A stretch of 64,000 bases of DNA, taken from contig SFQY01000007.1 of assembly GCA_004562395.1 (NCBI GenBank), forward strand, positions 21,719-85,718, given 5' to 3'. The notes beneath the pieces are model-generated. The model was not told where the DNA came from and searched no databases. It saw only the letters and a program-made list of their open reading frames with translations. The position numbers and the translations under genes are program-made. Positions 8,483 through 17,185 of this stretch are shown piece after piece. The first letter of the stretch is position 1. Each line of letters opens with the position of its first letter. The DNA is from a bacterium (lineage in GTDB: Bacteria > Bacillota > Clostridia > Oscillospirales > Oscillospiraceae).

Positions 8483-10546
8483 ATGTACACCGTAAATTCC
8501 ATCCGTAACATCTGTCTGCTCGGACACAGCGGCAGCGGCAAAACCGCTCTGGCTGAGAGCTTGCTTTACATGACCGGGGCCATTGACCGTATGGGCAAGA
8601 ATGCCGACGGCAATACCGTTTGCGATTATGATCCCGAGGAGATCCGCCGCCACATCTCCATCTCCACCTCCGTGGTTCCGCTGGAGTACCACAATGTGAA
8701 GATCAATGTGCTGGATACCCCGGGCGCCTTTGACTTCTCCGGTGCCGTTATGGAAGCCCTCCGGGCTGCCGACGCTGCCATCCTGGTCTGCTCCGCGAAG
8801 GACGGCATCACCGTGGGCTTTGAGAAGGCCTGGAAGTACTGCGAAGAGCGCAATATGCCCCGCTTTGTTTACATTTCCAAGGTGGATGAGGATCACTCCG
8901 ACTACAACGCCACCTTCGAAGCCCTCCGGGCCAAGTACGGCAATAAGATCGCTCCTGTGGTGGTGCCCATCTGGGACGCCAGCCACAAGGTCACCGGCAT
9001 CATCGACGTGCTGAACAAGCGCGCCTATGAGATGAAGAACCTGAAGCGTGTGGAGATCGCCGTGCCCGATGACAAGCTTCCCGTTATCGAGGAGTTCAAC
9101 GACGCCCTGAAGGAGGCCGTTGCCGAGACTGACGAGGCCCTGATGGACCGCTTCTTCGAGGGAGACGACTTTACTTACCGGGAAATGATCACCGGTCTGC
9201 ACCAGGGCGTGGCAGAGTTGAGCCTGTTCCCCGTGCTGTGCGGCTCCGGCGTGACCTGCCTGGGCAGTCTGATGCTGATGGATCACATCATCGACCTGCT
9301 GCCCAACCCCGTCCAGGGCAACTACCATAAGGCGACCACCGCCGACGGCAAGGTGGAAGAGTTCGTGGTTTCCCCCGGCGGCGTCCCCTGCGCCTTCGTC
9401 TGGAAGACCGTTTCCGACCAGTACGGCAAGTATTCCTACGTGAAGGTCCTCTCCGGCGAGATCACCTCCGACACCACTCTGGTCAACGCCCGCACCGGCG
9501 AGACCGAGAAGCTGGGCCGTCTGTATACCCTGTGCGGCAAGAAGGCCAACGAGGTCAAGGCCCTGAGCTGCGGCGATATCGGTGCCTTCGGCAAGCTGGA
9601 CCGGGTCAAGACCGGCGATACCCTGTGCGATCCCAGAAAGGTCGTGTCTCTGAAGCAGATTCCCTACGCACCTCCCTGCTACTCCATGGCCATTACCCCC
9701 AAGGTCAAGGGCCAGGAAGACAAGGTCGGCACCGGCCTGAACCGGCTGAACGAGGAAGATCCCTCCTTCACCCTGGTCAACAATGCCGAGACCAAGCAGC
9801 TGGTGCTGTCCGGCGCCGGCGACCAGCAGCTGGATGTGCTGGTGTCCAAGCTGAAGGGCCGCTTCGGTGTGGAAGCTGTCCTGTCTCCGGCAAAGGTTGC
9901 CTACCGGGAGAAGATCAAGAAAAAGGTGGAGGCCCACGGCCGTCACAAGAAGCAGACCGGCGGCAGCGGCCAGTTCGGTGATGTCTGGGTCCGGTTCGAG
10001 CCCCAGGACGAGCAGGACGATCTGATCTTCGCCGAGGAAGTCTTCGGCGGCTCCGTGCCCAGAAACTTCTATCCCGCCGTGGAAAAGGGCCTGCAGGAAG
10101 CCGTTCAGAAGGGCCCCCTGGCCGGATATCCTCTGGTTGGCCTGAAGGCCGTGCTGTATGACGGATCCTACCATCCCGTTGACTCCAACGAAATGGCCTT
10201 TAAGCTGGCGGCGATCCTGGCCTATAAGGAAGCCATGCCCAACGCCAATCCCACTCTGCTGGAGCCCATCGGCGCTTTGGCGGTTTCCGTTCCCGAGGCC
10301 TACGTGGGCGATGTCATGGGCGATCTGAGCAAGCGCCGGGGCCGTCCCATGGGCATGAACCCCGATCATGATGGCAACACCGTCATCGAGGCGGAGGTTC
10401 CCATGGCCGAGATGGGCAGCTATGCCATTGACCTGCGGGCCATGACCCAGGCCCGGGGCAGCTTCACCCTGGAGTTCGTCCGCTATGAGGAAGTTCCCAA
10501 GGCCAACCAGGCAAAGATCATTGCCGACGCCAAGAACGACGATTAA
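8483..10546 (+). CDS. EF-G-like translational GTPase (FusA2 type)
   Basis: 687 residues with the five-domain layout of elongation factor G. The P-loop is GHSGSGKT (about 12-19), the G3 motif DTPGAFDF (about 77-84) and the G4-like motif ISKVDEDH (about 131-138), which has SKVD instead of the usual NKMD of true EF-G. Domain IV and V sequences follow, with FGDVWVRFEPQ and the late NPDHDGNTVIEAEVP. These deviations, plus the short switch region, place it with the second, EF-G-like proteins common in Clostridia, not the main elongation factor; a role in translocation under special conditions or ribosome rescue is guessed, not shown. GAAAGGAG precedes the start. It has its own promoter and terminator. 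Confidence 0.85.
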   Translation: MYTVNSIRNICLLGHSGSGKTALAESLLYMTGAIDRMGKNADGNTVCDYDPEEIRRHISISTSVVPLEYHNVKINVLDTPGAFDFSGAVMEALRAADAAILVCSAKDGITVGFEKAWKYCEERNMPRFVYISKVDEDHSDYNATFEALRAKYGNKIAPVVVPIWDASHKVTGIIDVLNKRAYEMKNLKRVEIAVPDDKLPVIEEFNDALKEAVAETDEALMDRFFEGDDFTYREMITGLHQGVAELSLFPVLCGSGVTCLGSLMLMDHIIDLLPNPVQGNYHKATTADGKVEEFVVSPGGVPCAFVWKTVSDQYGKYSYVKVLSGEITSDTTLVNARTGETEKLGRLYTLCGKKANEVKALSCGDIGAFGKLDRVKTGDTLCDPRKVVSLKQIPYAPPCYSMAITPKVKGQEDKVGTGLNRLNEEDPSFTLVNNAETKQLVLSGAGDQQLDVLVSKLKGRFGVEAVLSPAKVAYREKIKKKVEAHGRHKKQTGGSGQFGDVWVRFEPQDEQDDLIFAEEVFGGSVPRNFYPAVEKGLQEAVQKGPLAGYPLVGLKAVLYDGSYHPVDSNEMAFKLAAILAYKEAMPNANPTLLEPIGALAVSVPEAYVGDVMGDLSKRRGRPMGMNPDHDGNTVIEAEVPMAEMGSYAIDLRAMTQARGSFTLEFVRYEEVPKANQAKIIADAKNDD

Positions 10547-10556
10547 TCAAAAAACC

Positions 10557-10586
10557 GCGCGGAAGGGGAAACCCTTCCGCGCTTTA
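10557..10586 (+). terminator. Hairpin terminator after EF-G-like gene
   Basis: GCGCGGAAGGG pairs with CCCTTCCGCGC with a GAAA tetraloop, followed by TTTA. Confidence 0.75.
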
Positions 10587-10595
10587 TGCTTATGA

Positions 10596-10788
10596 TGATT
10601 GATCGTTTGCGCTTGTACCATTCGTAGGGCGGGGTCATGACCCCGCCGACCACTTTCGGAAACCGAGCGCTTAACTCAATGTGGAAACGAAATATTGCAC
10701 AACCAACCTACCGTGCAGTCAACATTACCGATCGGCGGGGTCATGACCCCGCCCTACGAAAAGGTACGAAGATAAACGATCCTTTACA
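10596..10788. repeat. Intergenic palindromic repeat, family 2
   Basis: Ends are TGATTGATCGTTTGC and GATAAACGATCCTTTAC, a degenerate inverted pair. Inside them CGTAGGGCGGGGTCATGACC and its inverted copy CCGCCCTACG flank a unique middle. The same inverted core recurs at 35,201-35,388. No gene is seen in the gap between the EF-G-like gene and hisS apart from this and two hairpins. Confidence 0.7.
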
Positions 10789-10900
10789 GCTGCAACGAAA
10801 CCGGGTGGGATCGGAAAGGAACCATGACGGATACACCGAACCCCCATTCGCGGCGGACCGTGCCTTTAAAACGATTCTTTCCGGCTTGTAAAAAAACAAA

Positions 10901-10930
10901 ATCAGGGCAGCTCCGGAGGGCTGCCCTGAT
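10901..10930 (-). terminator. Terminator of hisS
   Basis: ATCAGGGCAGC pairs with GCTGCCCTGAT; on the minus strand the hairpin is followed by TTTTGTTTTTTT, a good terminator for hisS. Confidence 0.85.
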
Positions 10931-10943
10931 GTTTATGGAATCC

Positions 10944-12299
10944 TTATTTTTCGAGAATAACGGCACAGCCGGCGGCGTCCACGGCGGCTTTGATGTGGGC
11001 GGCGGCTTCCGCGGGAGCCAGCTTGACCTGCTCGCCGGTCTTCATGTTCTTCACGGAACACATGCCCTCGGCGATCTCATCCTCGCCCAGAAGGACGGCG
11101 AAGGGAACCTCCAGTTTGTTGGCGTAGGCCATCTTCTGCTTGAACTTCTTCTGCTCACCGTAGAGCTGGACCCGGATACCGGCGCTGCGGAGGGTTTCCG
11201 CCAGAGCGATGGCGGGGCCGGGATCGGCGGTCATGGGCAGCACCAAAGCGTCAGCGGGGGCGCTGGGAAGCTGAGGATTCAGCAGGCCCTGCTCGTCCAG
11301 CACATAGAACAGTCTCGTCAGGCCGATGGAAATGCCCACGCCGGGGAGCTGTTTGTCGATATAGTATCCGGCCAGATTGTCATAGCGGCCGCCGGAGCAG
11401 ACGGAACCGATTTCCGGATGATCCAGAAGTGTGGTTTCGTAAACGGTGCCGGTGTAGTAATCCAGGCCTCTGGCAATGGTCAGGTCCACGGCAAAATTCG
11501 CTTCGGGAACCCCGAAGGCCGCCAGATTGCTGCATACGGCTTTCAGCTCGGAAAGGCCAAGGTCAAAGGTCTCGTTCCGTCCGGCGTAGCCCTCCAGAGC
11601 TGCCAGGACTTCGGCGTTGGTACCCTTGATGGCGATGAATGTCAGGATCTCCTCCGCCTGGGACTCCGTCAAACCGCAGTCCTCCAGCAGGATCAGCTTC
11701 ACCTTCTCCGGGCCGATCTTGTCCAGCTTGTCCACGGTGCGCATGATGTCGCCGCTCTTTTCCGAAAGTCCCAGCATGGCGTAAAAGCCGTTCAGGATCT
11801 TGCGGTTGTTGACGTGGATCTGGAACCGGGTCAGGCCGAAGCCCCGGAACACCTTGTAGATGATGGCGGGGATCTCCGCCTCATTCAGAATGTCCAGCTT
11901 CCCGTCGCCGATGATGTCGATGTCCGCCTGGTAGAATTCCCGGAACCGGCCCCGCTGGGCCCGCTCGCCCCGGTAGACCTTGCTGATCTGGAACCGGCGG
12001 AAGGGGAAGGCAAGCTCGTTATAGTGCAGTGCCACATATTTGGCCAGGGGGACCGTCAGGTCAAAGCGCAGGGCCAGGTCGCTGTCGCCCTTGGTAAAGC
12101 GGTAGATCTGCTTTTCCGTTTCACCGCCGCCCTTGGCCAGCAGGATCTGGGCGTCCTCGATCACCGGGGTGTCCAGGGGCGCGAAGCCGTAGGAGGCGTA
12201 GGTGCCGCGCAGAATTTCGGCCATTTTTTCAAATTGAATCTGTTTGGAGGGCAGAAGCTCCATAAAACCGGACAGAGTCCGGGGCTTGATGATTTCCAT
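10944..12299 (-). CDS. hisS: Histidyl-tRNA synthetase
   Basis: 451 residues; charges tRNA-His with histidine. Class II core: motif 2 RGERAQRGRFREFYQADIDI (about 107-126), HisRS signature LTIARGLDYYTGTVYE (about 270-285), glycine-rich CSGGRYDNL (about 299-307), then a C-terminal anticodon-binding domain (about 345-430) with the ALVLPMT start and LAPAEAAAHIKAA end. The start at 12,299 is chosen because AAAGGATATATC precedes it; the longer upstream frame runs into an AT-rich inverted repeat and is not conserved. Next upstream on the same strand is the methylglyoxal-synthase-like gene, 120 bases away beyond that hairpin. Confidence 0.93.
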   Translation of the reverse strand: MEIIKPRTLSGFMELLPSKQIQFEKMAEILRGTYASYGFAPLDTPVIEDAQILLAKGGGETEKQIYRFTKGDSDLALRFDLTVPLAKYVALHYNELAFPFRRFQISKVYRGERAQRGRFREFYQADIDIIGDGKLDILNEAEIPAIIYKVFRGFGLTRFQIHVNNRKILNGFYAMLGLSEKSGDIMRTVDKLDKIGPEKVKLILLEDCGLTESQAEEILTFIAIKGTNAEVLAALEGYAGRNETFDLGLSELKAVCSNLAAFGVPEANFAVDLTIARGLDYYTGTVYETTLLDHPEIGSVCSGGRYDNLAGYYIDKQLPGVGISIGLTRLFYVLDEQGLLNPQLPSAPADALVLPMTADPGPAIALAETLRSAGIRVQLYGEQKKFKQKMAYANKLEVPFAVLLGEDEIAEGMCSVKNMKTGEQVKLAPAEAAAHIKAAVDAAGCAVILEK

Positions 12300-12323
12300 G
12301 GATATATCCTTTCCGAATAAAGT

Positions 12324-12406
12324 GAGATATAAGATACGAGATATAAGATACAAGATATTCCGAAGAATCCGATATCTTATATCCTATATCTCGTATCTTC
12401 TATCTC
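12324..12406. repeat. AT-rich long hairpin between two genes
   Basis: GAGATATAAGATACGAGATA and following bases pair with TATCTCGTATCTTCTATCTC across a short loop. Similar TATCTTATATCTCATATC words recur near 35,452-35,480. It lies in the leader of hisS and looks like a dispersed repeat, not a regulatory leader. Confidence 0.6.
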
Positions 12407-12422
12407 AGGTTTCTCTAATTGA

Positions 12423-12836
12423 TTAGAATCTGCTCTTGCTGTGGAGCATTTCCCGCCAATCCAGGTCGCCTCTCTGCAGGCCCATGATCAGCATTTCCGC
12501 GCTGGCCAGGTTTGTGGCGATGGGGACGTTCTGCTTGTCGCAGTGGCGGATGGTTTCGATCATCTGGCTGTCGTCCCAGGGATCGGTGGTATTGGGATCG
12601 GTGAACAGAAGCACCAGATCGATTTCGTTATAGGCGATGCGGGCATTGATCTGCTGGTGGCCGCCCTGCTTATGGGAAAGCAGCAGGGTAATGGGCAGAC
12701 CGGTATTGTCAGCGATCAGCCGGCCGGTGGTCGCGGTAGCGAACAGGTTGTGCTTCATCAGAACGCTCTTATAGGCGGTGCAGAACTGGACCATCAGTTC
12801 TTTCTTTTTGTCGTGCGCCAGAAATGCGATATTCAC
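12423..12836 (-). CDS. Methylglyoxal synthase-like protein with altered active site
   Basis: 137 residues from GTG at 12,836, exactly the length of B. subtilis MgsA; AAGGAG lies eight bases upstream (an earlier in-frame GTG overlaps that site and is rejected). True MgsA turns dihydroxyacetone phosphate into methylglyoxal. The N-terminal AHDKKK (His8, matching E. coli His19), the phosphate-binding TATTG (34-38) and Asp80 (E. coli Asp91) are kept. However the GGDQQ motif is GGHQQ, so the catalytic Asp71 is His60, and PHDPD is PWDDS, so His98 is Trp87 and Asp101 is Ser90. The fold is surely that of MGS, but ordinary activity is doubtful; it may bind a phosphorylated ligand or do another reaction. 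Confidence 0.8.
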   Translation of the reverse strand: MNIAFLAHDKKKELMVQFCTAYKSVLMKHNLFATATTGRLIADNTGLPITLLLSHKQGGHQQINARIAYNEIDLVLLFTDPNTTDPWDDSQMIETIRHCDKQNVPIATNLASAEMLIMGLQRGDLDWREMLHSKSRF

Positions 12837-12892
12837 AACAATCACTCCTTTTTATTTATGTAGGAAAACATCGGATTGCATTCAAAAACAGG

Positions 12893-13633
12893 TCAGCGCA
12901 GGTTGATGGGTTCCGGGAAGCCCTGAAGCCGCTTGGCGATCCTGCGGCAGGCCTTGGCGGCGGGGCTTCGCCTGGCGTATTTCAGAAGAGGGTAGCCAAA
13001 GGAGGCGGCGAGGGTTACGTTGGGGTCTTCCAGCACAATGCCCGCCAGAGGGAGCCCGGCATTGTCCATGACGTCGTCGATGGTGAGCTGTACGGTGGAC
13101 AGCATGGACCGGTTTACCCGGTTCACCACCAGACGAACATCCTTTTTGCCCATGAGCTCCAGCAGGTCTCCCACCCGCGCGGCGTCCCGCACGGCGGCCG
13201 GCCCGGAGCCGGTGACCAGAAGAAACCGGTCCGCGGCGGCGGAAACCAGCCGGAAGCCGGCATCCACCCCAGCCGGGGCGTCCAGAAAGAGATAGTCAAA
13301 TTGCGTACGGGCCTGCCGGAGCATCGCGTTGAAGCTTCCAAAGGGAATCTTCTCCACCGGGCAGTTCATGGGAGCGGTCAAAAAAGAGAGGGTAGGATAG
13401 AGAGGATGCTTCGCGGCGTGATCCAGGGAATAACCCCCTTCACACACATCCAGGAAGGACAACGCGCCGCTTTCGGAGATCCCCAGGGAAATATCCAGAT
13501 TGCGAAGCCCAACGTCGCAGTCCACACACAGGACCGATCTTCCTTCCTCCGCCAGGGCTTCGGCGATGCCGGCACAGACGGAGGTTTTTCCGGTTCCGCC
13601 CTTCCCGGACACGATCGCAAAAAGCTCCCCCAA
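12893..13633 (-). CDS. MinD/ParA-family ATPase
   Basis: 246 residues from a TTG start at 13,633 with GGGAGG nine bases upstream; this makes the protein begin MGELFAIVSGKGGTGKTS, the classic MinD opening. Deviant Walker A GKGGTGKT with the signature first Lys at about residues 11-18, switch DVGLRNLDI (about 42-50), and Walker B FDYLFLDAPAGV (about 115-126). In MinD these residues drive ATP-dependent dimerisation at the membrane to place the division septum. A MinC or MinE gene is not next to it, and the C-terminus (KRLQGFPEPINLR) is not a clear amphipathic membrane-targeting helix, so it may be a MinD paralogue rather than the division protein. Confidence 0.8.
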   Translation of the reverse strand: MGELFAIVSGKGGTGKTSVCAGIAEALAEEGRSVLCVDCDVGLRNLDISLGISESGALSFLDVCEGGYSLDHAAKHPLYPTLSFLTAPMNCPVEKIPFGSFNAMLRQARTQFDYLFLDAPAGVDAGFRLVSAAADRFLLVTGSGPAAVRDAARVGDLLELMGKKDVRLVVNRVNRSMLSTVQLTIDDVMDNAGLPLAGIVLEDPNVTLAASFGYPLLKYARRSPAAKACRRIAKRLQGFPEPINLR

Positions 13634-13953
13634 CCAACATCGCCTCCCATAGCTGTAATTAAGTATCATTATAAAGGAATTTCGCACAAAACGCAAGAGG
13701 ATTTTCAGGGATTTTCAAAGATTTTTCATCAGAATCAACAAAAATTCCATTTGCTTCTGGAAGAAGCCGGGCAGCAGCTCTTAAAATGGGTCGTTTTTCG
13801 GCTCTGTTTTGAGAGGGAAAAGCCAAAGCTTTGGGTTCCTCCGGTGAAAAACGGAAAAACCGAAAGAAAAAGGGTTGCGCGCCGGGAAAATGTGCGGTAT
13901 AATTATTCTGTAAAAAAACGGGCATATGCCCGATAATTGGAGGAATGATTCCG

Positions 13954-14952
13954 ATGTTCAACGCAATGATCGAAACTCTGAAAGCGAATCCCCGCAAGAT
14001 CGTGTTTACCGAGGGCCATGACGCCCGTATTCTGGAAGCCACTTCCCGCCTGGTGGAGGGTGGTTTCCTGACCCCCATTCTGATCGGCGATGTGGACGTG
14101 GTCAAGGCCAACGCCGCCAAGGGCGGTTACAACATTGAGGGCGTGGAGATCATCGATCCTCTGACCTACGGCGACATGGACGCCATGGTGGAGAAGATGG
14201 TGGAGCTGCGCAAGGGCAAGATGTCCGCTGAGGACTGCCGTGCCGCTCTGTCCAAGGGCAACTACTTCGGCACCATGCTGGTGAAGATGGGCTACGCCGA
14301 CGCTCTGCTGGGCGGCGCTACTTACTCCACCGCCGATACCGTCCGTCCCGCTCTGCAGATCGTCAAGACCAAGAAGGGCGCCCATCTGGTGTCCTCCTGC
14401 TTCATCCTGGTCCGCGGCGAAGAGAAGCTGGCCATGGGCGACTGCGCCATCAACATCAGCTACGAGGACAGTGTGGATAAGGAAGGCAACGTGACCCTGT
14501 CCGCCGCCCAGAAGCTGGCGGAAGTGGCCATCGAGACCGCCAACACCGCCAAGGTCTTCGGCATCGATCCCAAGGTCGCCATGCTGAGCTTCTCCACCAA
14601 CGGCTCCGGCAAGGGCGGCACCGTCAAGCTCAGCCACGACGCCACCGCCGTGGCCAAGGAAATGGCTCCCGATCTGCTCATCGACGGCGAGATGCAGTTC
14701 GACGCCGCCGTGGCTCCCGAGGTCGGCCAGCTGAAGTTCCCCGGCTCTCCCGTGGCCGGCTATGCCAACACCTTCATCTTCCCCACCATCGAGGCCGGCA
14801 ACATCGGCTACAAGATCGCCCAGCGTCTGGGCGGCTTCGAGGCCTATGGTCCCATCCTGCAGGGCCTGGCCGCTCCCATCAACGACCTGTCCCGTGGCTG
14901 CAACGCCGACGAGGTCTACAAGATGGCCATCATCACCGCTGCCATGGTGTAA
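13954..14952 (+). CDS. pta: Phosphate acetyltransferase
   Basis: 332 residues, the size of the single-domain clostridial enzyme that converts acetyl-CoA and phosphate to acetyl phosphate for ATP generation by acetate kinase. Conserved PTA_PTB features are seen: the N-terminal TEGHDARILEA, the GGATYSTADTVRPALQI block (about 109-125), the SCFILVRGE region and the C-terminal GNIGYKIAQRLGG...GPILQGL...NDLSRGC stretch (about 286-318) of the CoA and phosphate site. GGAGG lies ten bases upstream of this ATG; another ATG at 13,945 is too close to that site. Acetate kinase is not next to it. A strong shared hairpin follows. Confidence 0.93.
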   Translation: MFNAMIETLKANPRKIVFTEGHDARILEATSRLVEGGFLTPILIGDVDVVKANAAKGGYNIEGVEIIDPLTYGDMDAMVEKMVELRKGKMSAEDCRAALSKGNYFGTMLVKMGYADALLGGATYSTADTVRPALQIVKTKKGAHLVSSCFILVRGEEKLAMGDCAINISYEDSVDKEGNVTLSAAQKLAEVAIETANTAKVFGIDPKVAMLSFSTNGSGKGGTVKLSHDATAVAKEMAPDLLIDGEMQFDAAVAPEVGQLKFPGSPVAGYANTFIFPTIEAGNIGYKIAQRLGGFEAYGPILQGLAAPINDLSRGCNADEVYKMAIITAAMV

Positions 14953-14977
14953 CGCGGGGAATTCCCAATCAAAAAGC

Positions 14978-15011
14978 ATCGCGGACCGGTTTCCCGGTCC
15001 GCGATTTTTTT
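14978..15011. terminator. Bidirectional terminator between pta and the isc operon
   Basis: ATCGCGGACCGG pairs with CCGGTCCGCGAT; a T run follows on the plus strand and an A run precedes it, so it can stop transcription from both sides. Confidence 0.9.
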
Positions 15012-15420
15012 ACTGAGTGTCCTTCAGAAGGTCCGCAATGGTGATGCCCTCAAAGAATTCGTCGATCATTTTATCCAGCTTGTCCCACATGGGCCTGGCC
15101 TGGCAGCACTCCGTCCGGGAGCAGGCTGCCGCGCCCTGACTGGTGCAGGAGACGGCACTGAGGCTTCCTTCGGTGAGCTTCAGAATGCTGCCGACGGTGT
15201 ATTCCTCCGGGCTCCGGTTCAGACGGTAGCCGCCCCCCTTGCCGTGGACGGCATCCACAAACCCCGCCTTGGACAGAGTGGTCATGATGGCCTCCAGATA
15301 TTTCTGGGAGATTCCCTCGGCCTCCGCGATTTCCTTCAGCGGAATGTATTCCTGCCCGCCCCGCCGGGCAAAGCTGACCATAACCCGCAGGGCGTAGCGT
15401 CCCTTGGTGGATACGATCAT
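15010..15420 (-). CDS. Rrf2-family transcriptional regulator, IscR-like
   Basis: 136 residues. The winged helix is at the N-terminus (STKGRYALRVMVSFA, then the recognition helix GISQKYLEAIMTTL) and ends with the wing VHGKGGGYRL. A cluster of cysteines (SCTSQGAAACSRTECC, about residues 82-97) is where IscR binds its Fe-S cluster, though the spacing is not identical to E. coli IscR. It is the last gene of the operon, four bases after the iscU stop, and likely senses Fe-S status to control the same operon; the operator candidate is upstream of iscS. Its own ribosome binding site is weak, which suggests coupled translation. A longer in-frame start overlapping iscU is possible. Confidence 0.85.
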   Translation of the reverse strand: MIVSTKGRYALRVMVSFARRGGQEYIPLKEIAEAEGISQKYLEAIMTTLSKAGFVDAVHGKGGGYRLNRSPEEYTVGSILKLTEGSLSAVSCTSQGAAACSRTECCQARPMWDKLDKMIDEFFEGITIADLLKDTQ

Positions 15421-15424
15421 AGGC

Positions 15425-15853
15425 TTATTCGCAGTGGGCGCAATGCTCACAGTCGGGGAACTGGCTCTTATCGTAGGGGATGTTGTTCCGGTCGAAATAA
15501 TCCTTCAGGGCGTTGTGGATGGCTTCCTCCGCCAGCACGGAGCAGTGCATCTTGTGGGCGGGCAGGCCGTCCAGGGCTTCGGCCACAGCCTTGTTGGTCA
15601 GGGCCATGGCTTCGTAAATGGACTTGCCCTTGATCATCTCCGTGGCCATGGAGGAGGAGGCAATGGCGGAGCCGCAGCCGAAGGTCTCAAACTTTACGTC
15701 CTGAATGATGTCGTTTTCCACCTTCAGGTAGATTTTCATGATGTCGCCGCACTTGGCGTTGCCCACTTCGCCCACGCCGTTGGCGTCGTCAATGACACCC
15801 ACATTTCTGGGGTGCATGAAGTGGTCCATTACTTTTTCACTGTACAGTGCCAT
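15425..15853 (-). CDS. iscU: Iron-sulfur cluster scaffold protein IscU/NifU N-terminal type
   Basis: 142 residues. On this scaffold a [2Fe-2S] or [4Fe-4S] cluster is built from sulfur delivered by the desulfurase. The three ligand cysteines are present: NAKCGD (residue 35), FGCGSA (about 60) and MHCSVL (about 103), together with the catalytic Asp of KCGD. The C-terminal tail CEHCAHCE adds three extra cysteines in a short cluster seen in clostridial NifU-like scaffolds; its function is not known. It lies 53 bases downstream of iscS, with AAAGGAGAG before the start, and four bases before the Rrf2 regulator. Confidence 0.93.
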   Translation of the reverse strand: MALYSEKVMDHFMHPRNVGVIDDANGVGEVGNAKCGDIMKIYLKVENDIIQDVKFETFGCGSAIASSSMATEMIKGKSIYEAMALTNKAVAEALDGLPAHKMHCSVLAEEAIHNALKDYFDRNNIPYDKSQFPDCEHCAHCE

Positions 15854-15906
15854 ATTGGGAAACTCTCCTTTATCATTACATATTTCGGTGTGGAATCAAG
15901 GGAATG

Positions 15907-17094
15907 TTACAGAATATACTGCCGTTTCCCGCTCTGCAGGTCTCTCCAGACCGGGGACATGTTCCGCAGGTAGGAAACCACCTCGGGCACCACCTTCAGA
16001 ATGTGGTCGATCTCCTCGTCGGTGTTGTACTCGCTGAGGGACAGACGCAGGGAGCCGTGGGCCACATCGTGGACCCGACCGATGGCCAGCAGTACGTGGC
16101 TGGGATCCAGACTGCCGGAGGTACAGGCGGAGCCGGAGGAGGCGCAGACACCCTTGGCGTCCAGCAGAAGCAGCAGGCTCTCGCCCTCGATGCCCTCAAA
16201 GCAGAAGCTGACATTGCCGGGCAGACGGTTTACCCGGTCGCCGTTGAGAGCGCTGTGAGGGATCTGGGACAGCCCTTCAATGAGCCGGTCCCGCATGGCG
16301 GCCACCCGGGGCATGTTCTCGTCCATATGGTCGCAGGCGTCCTTCAGAGCGGCGGCCATGCCGCAGATCCCGGCGACGTTCTCGGTACCGGCACGCTTGC
16401 CCCGCTCCTGGGCGCCGCCCTCAATGACGTTCACTAGAGGGAAGCCCTTGCGCACATACAGGGCGCCCACGCCCTTGGGGCCGTGGAACTTGTGGCCGGA
16501 CAGGCTCAGCATGTCGATGTTCTGCTCCTTGACGTTGATGTGCAGGTGTCCCACCGCCTGGACGGCGTCGGTGTGGAAGGGAACGCCCGCTTCCTTGCAG
16601 ATGGCGCCGATCTCGGCAATGGGCAGGACGGAGCCGATCTCGTTGTTGGCGTACATGGTGGTCACCAGGCAGGTGTCGGGGCGGATGGCGTCCTTTACCT
16701 GCTGGGCGGTGACATTGTGGTTGTTCCGGACATCCAGGTAGGTGACCTCAAAGCCCTCCTTCTCCAGCTTGTTCAGGGTGTGCAGCACCGCGTGATGCTC
16801 AAAGGCGGTGGAGATGATGTGCTTCTTGCCCTTTTTGGCGCCGTAGCGGGCGGCGGAGATGATGGCCTGATTGTCGGCCTCGCTGCCGCCGGAGGTGAAG
16901 ATGATCTCCCGGGGCTCACAGCCCAGACACTGGGCCACGGTTTCCCGGGCGACATCCAGGGCTTCCTTGGCCCGCTGGCCAACGGAGTGGAGGGAGGACG
17001 GGTTCCCGTAGATTTCTTTGAAGCAGGGCGTCATCGCGTCGATGGCTACCTGACTCATGGCGGTGGTTGCCGCGTTGTCAGCATAAACGTGCAT
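15907..17094 (-). CDS. iscS: Cysteine desulfurase
   Basis: 395 residues; PLP enzyme that takes sulfur from cysteine for Fe-S cluster and thio-cofactor synthesis. Seen motifs: N-terminal YADNAATT, the PLP-contacting ERHH-like AFEHHAVLH (about 97-105), the PLP Lys in SLSGHKFHGPKG (about 200-211) and the mobile-loop catalytic Cys in CASSGSACTSG (about 317-327). Loop length places it in the NifS/IscS group I. It is first in the operon iscS-iscU-rrf2. AGGAGG precedes the start, and a strong promoter with an overlapping palindrome lies just upstream. The regulator placed last, not first, is a less common order. Confidence 0.95.
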   Translation of the reverse strand: MHVYADNAATTAMSQVAIDAMTPCFKEIYGNPSSLHSVGQRAKEALDVARETVAQCLGCEPREIIFTSGGSEADNQAIISAARYGAKKGKKHIISTAFEHHAVLHTLNKLEKEGFEVTYLDVRNNHNVTAQQVKDAIRPDTCLVTTMYANNEIGSVLPIAEIGAICKEAGVPFHTDAVQAVGHLHINVKEQNIDMLSLSGHKFHGPKGVGALYVRKGFPLVNVIEGGAQERGKRAGTENVAGICGMAAALKDACDHMDENMPRVAAMRDRLIEGLSQIPHSALNGDRVNRLPGNVSFCFEGIEGESLLLLLDAKGVCASSGSACTSGSLDPSHVLLAIGRVHDVAHGSLRLSLSEYNTDEEIDHILKVVPEVVSYLRNMSPVWRDLQSGKRQYIL

Positions 17095-17118
17095 GTATCA
17101 ATAACCTCCTGTCGGTTT

Positions 17119-17167
17119 TACCTAGCAATTTCATAGGTAATATACCATCACTTACCTACTTTGTCAA
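17119..17167 (-). promoter_or_regulatory. isc operon promoter with overlapping palindromic operator
   Basis: On the minus strand TTGACA (17,167-17,162) and TATATT (17,144-17,139) are 17 bases apart. From the end of the -10 box runs TACCTA-N9-TAGGTA (17,139-17,119), an inverted repeat placed where a bound repressor would block RNA polymerase. The Rrf2 regulator of the same operon is the obvious candidate to bind it; this is inferred from position. Confidence 0.75.
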
Positions 17168-17185
17168 TAGGCAGATGCTGCGGAA

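Noticed and set aside
7433..10369. A 978-codon open frame on the minus strand and other long antisense frames opposite aspS, hemL, pta and the helicase
   Set aside because: High GC at third positions leaves the antisense strand free of stops; the sense frames have clear family motifs and ribosome binding sites, the antisense ones do not.
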